Shown here in pieces: positions 21,294-32,077 of a stretch of 64,000 nucleotides of DNA. The position numbers and the translations under genes were made by a program. The stretch comes from Closterium sp. NIES-65 (lineage: Eukaryota > Streptophyta > Zygnematophyceae > Desmidiales > Closteriaceae): contig CANXME010000298.1 in NCBI GenBank assembly GCA_948144175.1, positions 444,001 through 508,000 on the forward strand, in the 5' to 3' direction. Position 1 is the first letter of the stretch, and each line of letters begins with the position of its first letter. Under the pieces are notes generated by a model. The model worked only from the letters and a program-made list of their open reading frames with translations, ran no database searches and had not been told where the DNA came from.

Positions 21294-23371
21294 TTGCCTG
21301 AGTCTTGTCCAGAGTCGCCTGTCCGCACTGCTCTCTCTAGTAGTCGTGTCCAGCGTCAGCGTCTTCCTCCTGTCCCAGGCACTCACCGGATGGCGCTTCG
21401 TCCGTCCACTGCTCCACAGCATGTCCCACTATCGTCTCCTCCTGCTTCGTCTCTTCCTGCTCTTGCTGACCCTGGGTCAGACTCTCTTCGTGCTGCCAGT
21501 CCTACTGTCACGCGTCTCCTGGCTACTATTGTCACTGACCCTTCCTTTGAGTCTGCTGCTGCGTCTGCCTTAGTTGCTGAGCTTGTCGACTTTGCTGCTC
21601 GCTGTCCTCTCGACTACGCTGCTAGCCTGGTTGCTGAGTCTGAGTCTGTCTGTCCTCCGTCCGTCAGGGGTGAGTGTGCGCTTGGCACTTACGTCCTTGA
21701 GGACAGGCAAGAGGAGTTTGAGTGCTTTGCTGCCGCTTTGCCCCATCTCGTGTCCATGCTTGTTGCCCTTGAGGGAGACCCGGATGCACCAGACATCCCG
21801 ACCCCACGCTCTTACGCAGAGGCAATGGCCGGTCCCTACTCCTCTCAGTGGCAGTCAGCCATGGACACAGAGATGGCTTCCTGGAAGTCCACAGGCACCT
21901 ACGTCAACGAGGTTCCCCCGCCTGGGGCGAACATCGTCAGTGGCATGTGAATTTTCAGAGTGAAGCGGCCGCCGGGCTCTCCGCCTGTCTTCAAGGCGCA
22001 TTACGTTGCACGAGGCTTCAGTCAGCGAGAGGGAGTTGACTTCTTCCAGACCTTCTCCCGGACCCCGAAGATGACCACTCTTCGGGTTCTGCTGCACATC
22101 GCCGATCAGCGTGACTACGAGCTCCACTCGCTTGACTTCAGCACTGCTTTCCTGTAGGGCAGCCTGCACGAGATCTGGCTGCGCCGTCCACCTGGCTTCA
22201 CTAGGTCGTTCCCTCCTTGTACCCAATGGAGCCTCCGACGGCCAGTCTACGGTCTCTGCCAGGCGCCTCGTGAGTGGCACGACACACTGAGGACTACGCT
22301 TGCGGCTCTTGGGTTCGCGCCTTCTACTGCTGACCCTTCGCTGTTTCTACGCACCGACACCTCACTGCCGCCGTTCTACGTCCTTGTGTACGTCGACGAC
22401 TTGGTCTTTGCTACTGCTGACACTGTGGCACTCGCCCACGTGATGTCGGAGCTGCAGAAGAGACACACGTGCACAGACCTGGGTGAACTGACAAGCTATC
22501 TTGGCTTGCGGATCACCCGGGACAGAGCACGCCGCACCATCACCTTAACTGAGTCACACATGGTGCAGCAGGTCCTTCAGCGCTTCCGCTTCACGTACTC
22601 CTCGCCTTAGCCCACTCCTCTGCCTACCGGTCACTCGCTCTCAGCTCTGCCTTCGGATGAGTCCGTAGAGCCGAGTGGCCCGTATCCAGAGCTTGTGGGT
22701 TGCCTCATGTACCTGATGACCTGCACTCGACCAGACCTTGCGTACCCTCTCAGCATTCTTGCACGCTATGTCGCTCCCGGCCGTCACCGGAAGGAGCACA
22801 TGGATGCAGCTAAGAGGGTGTTGCGCTTCTTGTGCAATACGTCGGGCATGGGGCTAGTGCTTGGAGGGCGAGTCCCAGTTGTTCTCACTTGGCACTCAGA
22901 CGCTTCTTGGGTAGACGACCAGGCTACTCAGCGGTCGTCTCAGGGTTACTCCTTCAGTCTTGGCTCTGGTTCAGTTTCTTGGCGTTCTACTCGCTCTTCT
23001 TTTGTTCTCAGCTCTAGTTTTGAGGCTGAGATCTATGCCACAGCCATGGCGGCCCAGGAGCTACGCTGGCTCACCTACTTGCTGACCGACCTTGGAGAGC
23101 AGCCTTGTTCTCCTCCAGTGTTGTACGTCGACAACAAGGCAACCATTGCCTTGTGTGAGGAGCACAGACTGGAGCACAGAACGAAGCACATTGCTCTGCG
23201 TTACTTCCTTGCTCGAGAGCTGCAGTAGCGTGGTCAGCTTCGCTTGCGCTACGTGGCCTGTGAGGCCAACACTGCTGATGTGTTCACCAAGGCGCTTCAG
23301 CCTTGTGACCATCAGCGCTTTTGCACTCTTCTAGGCCTTGTGCCTACTGGACCTCACTTGCTTACTTCTTG
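21294..23371 (+). pseudogene. G reverse transcriptase and RNase H
   Basis: All in frame 3. RT: SSQWQSAMDTEM, VFKAHYVARGFSQREGVDFF, DFSTAF, PVYGLCQAPREW and an intact catalytic LVYVDDLVF near 22384-22410. RNase H: SDASW, SFEAEIYATAMAAQEL, LYVDNKATIALC, RTKHIALRYF, then FTKAL near the end. Stops: TGA at 21947 (Trp in relatives), and TAG at 22155, 22608 and 23226, each at a Gln that is CAG (or CAA) in a sister element. The native stop is near 23369. Apart from these nonsense changes the domain is nearly complete. Confidence 0.85.
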
Positions 23372-23604
23372 AGTCTGTTTGTAATGTGATCTCTATGTAT
23401 ATACCTACTTGTTTACTCTTTCTAGGTTGTGATCATTGTACCTTTTTCTCTATTATAAACCTGCATGTGAACTGGTCTTGTGACCACTTGCTTGTGCTCG
23501 GAATTTGTGTGGTATCCTTGAGATCCACCCTGAGCTTGTTTTGCTTACTGTGCTTTGACTGGCCTTGTGACCCCTAGTTCTCCCCCACTTTGCCTATGGG
23601 GGTG
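23372..23604 (+). other. G 3' untranslated region and polypurine tract
   Basis: AT-richer 3' segment shared among N1, F, G, H and I (the TGCATGTGAACTGG, GCTCGGA and CCACCCTGAGCTT patches), ending with CCCCCACTTTGCCTATGGGG and GTG just before the 3' LTR. The G-rich end is the plus-strand primer. Confidence 0.75.
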
Positions 23605-23738
23605 TGTCAAACATTATATATATGTTGTGTTAGTTTAGGCTACAGTGGGTTAGCCTATAGGGGGTACACAATTCTAGGGTTAGGTACTCGTACTGTTTTC
23701 ACTGTTAGTTCATTCATTCCTGTTCAGTGATTCCAACA
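23605..23738 (+). repeat. 3' LTR of G
   Basis: 134 bp, about 4 mismatches to the 5' LTR; followed by the second TSD copy GATGG. Confidence 0.92.
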
Positions 23739-24888
23739 GATGGTTGCTAGCATACGTGTGAAGGGGGAGCCCAATGAGTTACTTGGTTGCCCGACGTGCA
23801 TGCAAGCCAAGTTCACCCGATTCCCGTTCTCTAGTTCGGAAGCGACGGCTTAGGCACCGCTTGATGAGGTGGTGATGGACGTGGTGGGCCCCCTGAAGCT
23901 TGGAGCTGCTGGAGCTGAGTATTTTCTCACCATTGTTGACGTCTACACCCGCATGACTTGGGTGTATGTGCTGGCCAAGAAGAGCGACGTGGCTGAAACG
24001 TTGAAGACGGATTGGTTCCCGATGGTGGAGCGGCAACAAGACCGTCTAATCAAGTCAATCCGCACCGATCGAGGGGGAGAGTTCCTGAGCAAGGAGTTTG
24101 GGTTGTGGCTGAAGAAGAATGGTATTCGGCACTCCCTCACCATGCCATACTCCCCTGCAATGAACGGCATCGCCGAGCGAGCGAATCGGACGATTACGGA
24201 GGCGGCACGCGGGTTGCTCATTGAAGCCGGGCTACCCGACTATTTCTGGCCTGATGCGGTGTGGGGCGCGTGTGTGGCCAAGAACAGAGTTTTGACTCAT
24301 GTGGGAGCAGACAAATGGGTGCCCTATGTGGAGTGGCTTGGAAGAAAGCCAAAGGTGGATATGCTTCGGGTGTTCGGGTGCATGTGCATGGCGCTCGTGC
24401 CTAAGCATCTTCGGCACAACAAGCTTGGTGCCAAGGCGATATGGGCTGTGCACTTGGGCATGGCTTAAAACAGCAAAGGGTGGCTTCTTTGGGACCCATT
24501 CACCAAGAAGTTCTTGGTGAGCAGGGACTGCAAGCTCATGGAGAACTTCATGTACAAGGATTTGAAGGCGGAGAATGAGGCGAAGATAGGCGTGCGGTTT
24601 GGAGAGGTGAAGAGTTCCGGCTTGGAGCACGTGGAGCTGCCTTTGGAGTTGAGCAGCGGCAGCACCACCACAAGGCAATCTTCCCTTGTGAATGGGGGAG
24701 AGGAGGCCAAGGATGCAGAGGAAAAAGAGGAGGAGGTGCAGCAAATGAGCGTGCACCAACACTTCCTTCTCGCACTACGAGCGCTCCACGGATCCGAGCC
24801 ACACCGCACCAACGCCAAGGCCTTCAAGTCCCTGCAGCTGAGGAGGAAGGAAGGGGGAAGAGGAGAGTTCAACCCCCTAATAGGCTGA
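23739..24888 (+). pseudogene. Copia C integrase
   Basis: Frame 1, continuing 16381. C-P-T-C-MQAKFTRFPF completes the zinc unit. Core: DVVGPLKLG (first Asp), RTDRGGEFLS (second Asp), MNGIAERANRT (Glu), then VFGCMCMAL and the WLLWDP end. Stops TAG at 23851 and TAA at 24466 interrupt it. The C-terminal linker (about 24600-24880) is acidic and variable; a frameshift near 24880 moves the following RT to frame 3. Confidence 0.8.
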
Positions 24889-26600
24889 CCTATGATGCAC
24901 TGGGAAAGCAGGGCAAGACAGCCCTGGCCGGAGCGGCAATGATGGTCGGAGACGGCGAGGAGAGTGACTACGAGGAGTGTGCCTTCGCGTTCTTCTCTCC
25001 GGTGGAGATGCCGGGAGAACCAGCAACTCTCAAGGAGGCTTTGGAGAGTAGTGATGCTGAGAAGTGGAAGAAGGCCATGGAGAGTGAGCTGAAGAGCATC
25101 AAGGCGAATGACACGTTTGAATTGGTGGAGCTACCGGAGGGGCGTACGGCGATAACGTCCAAGTGGCTCTTCAAAATCAAGTCGGATGCCGACGGCAAGA
25201 TCGAGCGCTAAAAGTCTAGGCTTGTAGCCAAGGGGTACCAGCAGAAGGAGAAGGTGGACTTTAAGGAGCTGTTTGCCTCTGTGGTGAAGCCGACGACGTT
25301 GCGAACCCTATTCGCGGGAGCCGCCATCAAAGGATGGGCAGTAAAACAAATGGACATCGTAACGGCATTCCTCAACGGCATCCTTGAGGAGGAGATTTTT
25401 ATGGCGCAGCCAGAGGGGTTTGACGATCGTAGTGGCAGAGTGTGGAAGCTGAAGAAGGCCCTCTATGAGCTGAAGCAGGCCCCTAGGCAATGGTACATGA
25501 AGCTGCGCGAGGTGTTGGAGGGGATCGGCTTCACTCCCTCAACGGCCGATCACTCCTTGTTCATGCTTGGCGAGGGGGAGTAGAGGAGCTTCATGGTGGT
25601 GTACGTGGATGACATCCTCATCTTCTCACCCTCTTCTGACCTTGTGAAGGAGGTGATGCTGAAGCTGCAAGAAAAGTTCAAGTGCAAGTCCCTTGGTGAC
25701 GTGAACTTCTACCTTGGGCTCCACATCGAACGAGACGTGGAGAAGCGGAGCATGCGAGTGCACCAACGGAAGTACCTGGAGGCGTTGGCCGCCAACTTCG
25801 GCCAAAGTGAAGGTCATGTGGCTACTCCCTTTCCCTCTGGGTTCAAGTGTGTGAAGGGGCCAGAGGAGGAGAGCGTTGGAGAAGAGGAGAGGCGCCATTT
25901 TCACTCGTTGGTGGGCAGCCTCATGTATGCGGCGGTAAACACCCGACCGGACGTCGCGTTTGCTACCGGGTAGCTGGCTAGGGTTGTGCAATGCCCTAAT
26001 GAGGAGCACGTAGCAGCTGGAATGAGGGTGGCCAAGTATCTTGGCCAAACACCGACCGTTGGGCTGCAATACTCGGCGGCGGCACAAAGGCGCCAAAAAG
26101 GCGCGGATGGTGTTGAACCCGGGCGTTTGTTCCTCACCGCCTACTCAGATGCTTCATATGCATCGGAACCAGAGGGCATGACAAGTGTGGGAGGCTTCAT
26201 ATGCTGTGTTGGTGGAGGCCCAACTGCTTGGGAGAGCAAGAAGCAGGTTGAGCAAGCTTTGAGCTCGGTGGAGTCCGAGTACATGGCACTCTTCCGTGCC
26301 GTACGGGAGATTGTGTGGCAGCGGCGTTTGTTGGCTGAATTGGGGGAGGAGCAGCAAGGACCTACCCCACTTTACTGTGACAGTCAGGGTGCCATTGCTC
26401 TTGCTAAGAACCCTGTGTTGCATGGACTTACAAAGCACATGAGGGTGAAGTGGCATTGGACGAGGAGCATGGTGACCGCGGGTGAAGTTGAGTTGCGGTA
26501 CGTGAAGACCACGGGGCAGCCGGCTGACATGATGACTAAGAGGCTGGTGGAGCAGCAGCATTGGAAGTGTTGCAAGCTGGTTGGGATGGCTCTGAACTAA
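24889..26600 (+). pseudogene. Copia C reverse transcriptase and RNase H
   Basis: Frame 3 throughout. RT: EKWKKAMESELKS, TSKWLFKIK, RLVAKGYQQKE, QMDIVTAFLNG, LYELKQAPRQWY and catalytic VVYVDDILIF at about 25594. RNase H: YSDASYASEPEGM, SVESEYMALF, YCDSQGAIALAKNP, VKWHW, ending at TAA 26598. Three in-frame stops: TAA 25209 (Tyr position in the YKSRLVAKG motif), TAG 25581 and TAG 25971. The last is shared with the upstream fragment at 12894. Confidence 0.82.
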
Positions 26601-26641
26601 GAGAGCAACATATCCTAAGGCCAACAATCCGAGGGGGAGTT

Positions 26642-27036
26642 TGTTGGTGCAACCCTACGGTTTGCATTCGGCTTGTTGTCCGTGTGCGTGCATGTGTGTG
26701 TGTATGGAATGGTATGAGGGCATGGGATAATATATATTTCATGCTTATAATTGTGTGTGAATGTTGAGTCATGATGTCGAGTGTGTGTGTCGAATCAATA
26801 GCGAGTTATCGCTAGACGCGTGTTACGCGGTCGTTTGTGTCTTGCGCACGGTTTCTATTTTGTCGTGCGCGGTTTCTATTTTGTCCTGTGTCGAACGTTC
26901 GGCGTGTCGCAGGTGTGTGCAGAAGACCCATCAAGAACTCAAGGATGAGTTTGTGATGAAGGCCCGAGCCTTGGTGTCAAGCCTCAAGTGATTTCGAAGC
27001 TCGCCAAAAGGGTGCACCTCAAGATATTGAAGATAT
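26642..27036 (+). repeat. 3' LTR of Copia C, truncated
   Basis: Begins TGTTGGTGCAACCC after polypurine tract GAGGGGGAGT. Its 5' part differs from the LTR at 13565, but from about 26891 it matches it closely up to AAGATAT at 27036. There sequence switches to minus-strand element D. The LTR end is missing and no TSD is visible. Confidence 0.75.
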
Positions 27037-29355
27037 GTCGAGAGAGTGGAGAGCGCAGTCGAGCTCCGCCAGGTGTTCTGCTTCGGGTATTTTGAGGTAG
27101 GTGGCGAGTTGACTTGCAGAGTAGGATAGATCTGGGCGGCAGGTGACGGCTGCGAAGAGAAGGCAGCCCAGCTTTCTCTGGTAGTCGCGTATTCCGGCGG
27201 TTTTGAGTAGAGAGGACCCTTCATTGTGGTTTGTCGTGTAGCGGTAGGGCGTATAGATAGTGGTAGGTGTGAGCGCGAAGCGTTTGGGTATGGTGTCGGC
27301 GTATTTAGCAGCGTTGAGGTAGATTGCGCCTTCTTCCTCCCGAATGTTCAAGCCGAGGTACTGTGTGACGGTAGAGGAGACGGTGAGTGTGAGGTCCCTC
27401 TGTAGCTCCCCTTCGAACCAGGTGGTGATGTCGTCAGTAGAGTCGATGTAGACTAGGTCGTCAACGTAGACGATCAGCAGGATGTAGTCGGCATTTTTGG
27501 TGAGTAGGTACATTCATTGGTCGTGAGGCAGTTGGCGGAATCCGATGCGAGTGAGTCGAGCGTGTAGGTACTGTTGCCATAGCCGCGGAGCTTGCTTAAT
27601 CCCGTAGAGTGATTTTAGCAATTGACAGACTTGGTCAGGTTCTCCGTGGGTACCGTGTGGAAGCTCGATGAAGATTTCCGCGCCGACAGGTGCGTAGAGG
27701 AACGCGTTAGCGACATCGATTTGCCGTAGTTTCTTCTTCTTCATAGCGGCGATTGCGAGGAGAATTCGGAGTGAGGTATGTCGGCTGACGGGGGCGAATG
27801 TCTCGGTGAAGTCTCGTCCGTGCTCCTGATCGAAACCACGCACGACCCAGCGTGCTTTGAATTTCTCAACTGTGTCGTCTGCCTTCGTTTTGATGTGGAA
27901 GACCCATTTCCCAGTGAGAATGGTCTTGTTCCTTGCCACGCTAACGAGAACGACTTTCCAGGTGTTACGTTCCTCCAGCGCCTTTAATTCTCTGTCCATG
28001 GCTTCACGCCATTTCTCCCTGTGTTCCCCCCCCAGAGCCTGCTGAACCGTCGCAGGCTCTTTAGGAAGAGCGTTGCCGTGGACTGCGGTGACGAGGCCGA
28101 GAATCTGCAGTCCAATCTGTGAGTAGCGGGGAAGAGTTGTGTCCTCGGGATAAGCTGCTCCATCTCCCGCTTCTGGGTTGGGTATGAAATTCGGCCCTAT
28201 CCGTTCTGCTTTGTTGGTGTTGACAGTCGCAGGTGTTACGTAACCATTGTCGGCAAAGTGGTAGAAGACTTCGGCGTCGGCGCTTTCGCGAGGATTTTCT
28301 TCGTCCATGGGGACGTTGACGAAGCTAAATGGGAGAGGTCCGGCTTCTTCTGATGCGTTGTCTACATTCTGCTCGTCCCAGCCTGCTTCGTCCGCTGCTG
28401 AGGCGAAGGCTCGGTCACCACGAAAACCACCTGTGGGATCTTGATTTTCGTGCAAGTTGGCAAGGTACGTCTGAAATGTGAGTCGTTCGTAGAAGATTAC
28501 GTCACGTGCTGCTACTATTTCCTTGGAGTGGACGTCGAAGATTTTCCACGCGTTGTAGTTCTTTTCGATGCCGAGGTGTAGTCCCCACTGTGCGCGTTGT
28601 GAAAATCTTCCCGCTCGTGCTTCTGGGGGTCGGTACTGTACCATGCACCCGAAAACTCGTAACATTTTTGTGCTGCCCTGTTTCCTTGTCCACAGCAGAT
28701 GCGGTGATGCGTTGTTCGGAAGTGAGGACGACGACATCAAGTTGTGCAGCATGACAGCGTGGTCCATTGCTGCAGGCCACTGGTGGTTGGGTAGCCGCAT
28801 GCCACGTAACAGTTTGCGCATGCTATTCTGCAGAGTCCTATTTTTTCTTTCTGCGACACCTTGTTGCTCATGGGCGTAGGGAAGGGAGAGGAGCTGCTTG
28901 ATTCCTCTTTCTGCCAGGTACTGCTTGAACCGCTGAGAGGTGTATTCTCCCCCTCCGTCTGACTGGAAGCTTTTCAGTTGTGCTCCCGACTCTCTCTCTG
29001 CTACTGGTAGCCAGGCAGTGAACGCTACGAGTGCCATGTCGCGGCTGGGTAGGTTTAGGTGCCAGACGTATCGAGTGGCGGCGTCGATGAAGGTGATCGC
29101 GTAGTTGTAAGTAACTTGTCCTGGTTCTTGATTGAAGAGAATATCGGTGTACACCTTCTCGAGTGGTGCGTACGCGGGTGCGCTCGGGTTGTGGTGAGGA
29201 GTGAACGGTCGATGTGGTAAGTCGGCTTCGGGGCAGGTAAGGCAAGTTCCTCGTGCCCGTTGAAGTTCTCTGCCGTCAGGTAGTAGTAATGAGTCCTTGT
29301 CTAGGACTCCTGCTTTTATTGTGTTATTTAACACAGTGTTGCTTGGATGTCCCAT
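27037..29355 (-). pseudogene. Copia D integrase, RT and partial RNase H
   Basis: A 613-residue open stretch (27514-29355) plus continuation to 27037 in the same frame, separated by one TGA (27514-27516) where A has Arg, consistent with CGA to TGA. Integrase: MGHPSNTVLNN, C-LTC-PEA, FIDAATRYVW, QSDGGGEYTS, QGVAERKNRT. RT: EKWREAMDRELKA, GKWVFHIKTK, WVVRGFDQEHGRDF, QIDVANAFLYA, SLYGIKQAPRLWQQYLH, VYVDDLVY. RNase H stops near ALHSL. It is among the better preserved pol regions in the window but lacks a complete RNase H. Confidence 0.82.
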
Positions 29356-29674
29356 ACGTGCGTGCCAGATGTCTTCGGAGGCGCGGTGTCCGGGTGAGCG
29401 TCGATATGCGTCGGATTTGGAGTAGAAGCTGGCAACGAAGTTTGCGCCTCTGTGGTCTTCTCGTTGAGTTGGGTTCAGCTGCTGTGCGGGTGTTGGTGGT
29501 GCTTCGTCAACGAGGACTGGTGTCGCTGCTGCTGACGATGGTTCTGCTGCTGCCGATGTTGTCTCTGCTGTTGCCGATGTTGTCTCTGCTGTTGTCGATG
29601 TTGTTTCTGCTACTGCCGATGTTGTCTCTGCTGCTGCCGATGTTTGTATCGTTACTGACGCACGTGTTCGTTCT
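29356..29674 (-). repeat. Copia D linker with 21-bp tandem repeats
   Basis: 29525-29645 holds about five 21-bp units (GTTGTCTCTGCTGTTGCCGA theme) which on the minus strand encode a seven-residue Ser/Ala/Thr/Glu-rich repeat before the gag-pre-integrase region. Codon-periodic, so an in-frame expansion. Confidence 0.65.
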
Positions 29675-30067
29675 TGTGAGAGTGCGACGGCTTATGCCAG
29701 CTATGCTTGCTTGCCTCTACTTTATTATGCTATTTCTAGCATAGGATAATCATATGCATGCATGAATTGCTTGATTTCCTAGGCTAGGTGCTTTCCTATA
29801 TTTTATTATAGTTATAGCACCGAGCTAGGTTGCGTGCACAGAATTCTGGCCTTTTCGGTTGCCACCGAATTGCCTTCTACCGAATTCGGTAAGGATCTGT
29901 TCGGGACGCTACGCGACCCGCGGAACCTTCGCGTAACACCTGGTTACGGGGCTTTGTGTCGAGCCTATATATAGCCTCGTGTTGTACCCAGGTGATCATT
30001 CATTCAATTCAATTCAATTCGACTCAAATCTCATTCTCTTTTCTGAGCTCGATCCTAGATCCTCATA
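29675..30067 (-). repeat. Solo LTR of a Gypsy element (family of E)
   Basis: 393 bp; plus strand TGTGAGAGTGCGACG...GATCCTCATA, clearly similar to the LTRs at 47569 and 50025. Perfect TSD GTTCT (29670-29674 and 30068-30072). No internal sequence remains, so it is a product of LTR-LTR recombination. One terminus reads TA instead of TG. It interrupts the D polyprotein. Confidence 0.92.
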
Positions 30068-30548
30068 GTTCTGCTTCAGGGATGGTATGCGAGTACCAGA
30101 AGCCTTCCGCGCTGAAGTCGGGGTCGAGATCCGGAGGATGTGTCCAGTCGGTGAAGTTTACGATGGCGTCGCTGTCGGCAGTTCCAAGGTTGGGAACGAA
30201 GTCAAGAACGAAGACGTTGTTCTTGAGGATCGCTTTACCGATGTAGAGGCCTCCTCTCCCATGGTACAACTTGAATTCTTGAGTGGTACTGTCTGCTTCG
30301 AGATGAATACCCTTGGACATCAGCTGGCTGACGCTCAGTAAGTTGTAGCCGAGTCCCTCTATTACGACCTTTGACATTTGTAGGACAACGTTTGTCTCCC
30401 GTGACTAAAGTCGCACTATGCCTTGTCGTCTTGTGCGAAGGTTTTGATTATTGGCGACGGTGATGACGACTTCTCGTTGGAGTTGGTGCTCGCATTGAAC
30501 GAAACGTCCTGAGGAGCACATGTGTTGTCCGCAGCAACTGTCCAAGAA
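30068..30548 (-). pseudogene. Copia D protease
   Basis: The frame continues from gag past TGA 30549 (Trp in A: W-Y-L-D-S) into FLDSCCGQHM, where the active-site Gly of D-S-G is Cys. Then an in-frame TAG near 30405 and the MSKVVIEGLGYNLLSVSQL tail typical of copia protease. Ends at the Gypsy solo LTR. Confidence 0.7.
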
Positions 30549-32012
30549 TCAAGTGTCTCTTCCGGATGGCTCGCTTTGGGCGATGGCGGCGTATGTTGGG
30601 TTCGGCTGAAGTGACTCGCGGCGAGGTGTGGTTTGGTCGAGTCGTTCGTCTGGTGAGTAGTGCGGTGGTGACTCGGTGATGCAGGAATCTGCTATCTTTG
30701 CCATGCAGTTGACGATGTTTCTTGCTCCTTGTGCAGGTTGTCCTGTTGGAGTCGTTGGAGCTTGAATCCTTGTCGTGGGATTTGCTTGCGTTGAAGTGAC
30801 TTGGGTACTTGAAGGCCGAAGTTGTCGCTGTGGTTTTGTCGATTGCTGATGATACGGGCAGTGCGTACGAGGATGCCCTGAAGTTTTGCAGATGTGACAA
30901 AACGGAGGTATTGGCTTCAGTTGTTGCTGCCGATTGTTGTTGTTGTTGTAGCGTCGCTGGGTGTGAAATGAGAACTCTGGTGCTGACGTCTTCTTTTTAT
31001 GTCGTTCTTCTTGCAGGTCCATGTCTTGCTGCTCGGCATGGATTTCAGCGCAGAGTGCTGCTTCGGAGATTCTCCCGTGAGCTCGGAGGATGGTCTTTGT
31101 TGCGCGCCATTGAGGACCGAGGCCGCCGATGATGACTATCACGAAGGCGTCTTCAGAGATTGACCCTCCGCATCGAAGAAGCTTGTCGCGCAATTCACGA
31201 CATCGACTGATATACGCCAGTCCTTTCTCTCCTGGTTTCATTTCAACTGTTGTCAGTTGCGCCATTAACCGACTTTGACTTATACTGACTGTTGTTTGAT
31301 ATAGGCTCTTCAGGTGGTTGTACGCGAGCTCCGCGGGGTTACCGTAACCTCGGTAAGTCTTTATGTTTTGCTGTTGAGTCGGGGTGATGTTTCTCGGTAG
31401 GATCGTGTACGCCATCATTGACTGATAGGTTTACTGGTGCTTCTCATACTGTGTGCCGTTTGTTGGATATGGCAGGGTCCCGTCGAAGAATCCGAGTATC
31501 TGCGCGCCTTCCATCATCAGTTCAAACTCGAACGACCAGGTGAAGAAATCCTTTCCGTCGAAAGGTCTTGACATCTGCATCTTCATGACATGTGCGAACT
31601 GCGACTGAACTTGCAGTGCATCCAATTGTTTTTCTTCTCCAGGTGAGGGCTGTGGTTGTGGCATGAAGCTGATGGATCCGCGCTCGTATGGAGCAAAGGT
31701 AGGCTGTTGTTGCTGGTTTCCCCGTGCATATGATGAGCCGTCGAGACTCATGGGTGTTGCTCCGTTGTTGTTGCTATTGTGTGATTGCGCAGGTCCTCCT
31801 TGCTGATGCTGCTCGTATAAGGACATGAAGGAGAAAAAATTCTCCATCATGCTTGGATCGAAGCCCGCGCCTTGGTTTGCGGGAGATTCAGTTGACCTAG
31901 CTGTTGGTCTCGTTGTTGTCCCTTCCTCTGTCTGTAGGCTAGAGGCAGGAGGTGGAGTAGGGGTAGTGCCGGGAGAGCCGTTGGAGGAGCTCCTCTCCTT
32001 TCTAGTAGACAT
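30549..32012 (-). pseudogene. Copia D gag
   Basis: Starts at ATG 32012 (MSTRKERSSSNGSPG), 49 bp downstream of the primer site. A disordered N-terminus (Pro/Gln/Asn-rich) precedes the capsid-like region (SRPFDGKDFFTWSFEFE, KPGEKGLAYISRCRELRDKL). A CX2CX4HX4C zinc knuckle (CHICKTSGHPRTHC) is intact near 30870. One TAA (31431) interrupts an otherwise single frame, and a TGA at 30549 precedes protease. Confidence 0.8.
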
Positions 32013-32077
32013 GTCTTCTTGGTGTGTTAAGTATTAAAGAAAAGAGATTTTTTTAACTCTAACCTGCTCTCATACCA

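Larger units (their letters stand above)
16382..23738 (+). mobile_element. Copia element G, nested in C
   Basis: 7,357 bp with 134-bp LTRs (16382-16515, 23605-23738) that differ at about 4 positions by eye, and a perfect TSD GATGG (16377-16381, 23739-23743). PBS TGGTATAGAGCAGGTCC follows the 5' LTR; polypurine tract TATGGGGGTG precedes the 3' LTR. Full copia order: leader, gag, protease, integrase, repeat-rich linker, RT with YVDDL, RNase H. Gag-integrase is in frame 2 and linker-RNase H in frame 3; the frame changes near a C10 tract at about 20267-20276. Broken by stops at about 19556, 19997, 21947, 22155, 22608 and 23226. Confidence 0.92.
14448..26641 (+). mobile_element. Copia element C interior (split by element G)
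   Basis: Primer site at 14450, gag-protease (14482-16194), start of integrase, G insertion at 16382-23738 with TSD GATGG, then integrase, RT, RNase H and a polypurine tract at 26630-26641. Gag through integrase is in frame 1 apart from stops at 16192, 23851 and 24466. RT to RNase H is in frame 3 with stops at 25209, 25581 and 25971, implying one frameshift near 24880. Flanked by LTR 13565-14447 and truncated LTR 26642-27036. Confidence 0.85.

Noticed and set aside
984..23738. Insertions preserving the host element reading frame (1,518, 6,291 and 7,362 bp including TSD, all divisible by 3)
   Set aside because: The Gypsy solo LTR unit (398 bp) is not divisible by 3. Three of four by chance is not remarkable, and the inserted elements carry stops anyway.
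29525..29645. Possible CRISPR-like array of 21-bp repeats
   Set aside because: Units are contiguous without spacers and in frame with the D polyprotein; it is a coding tandem repeat.
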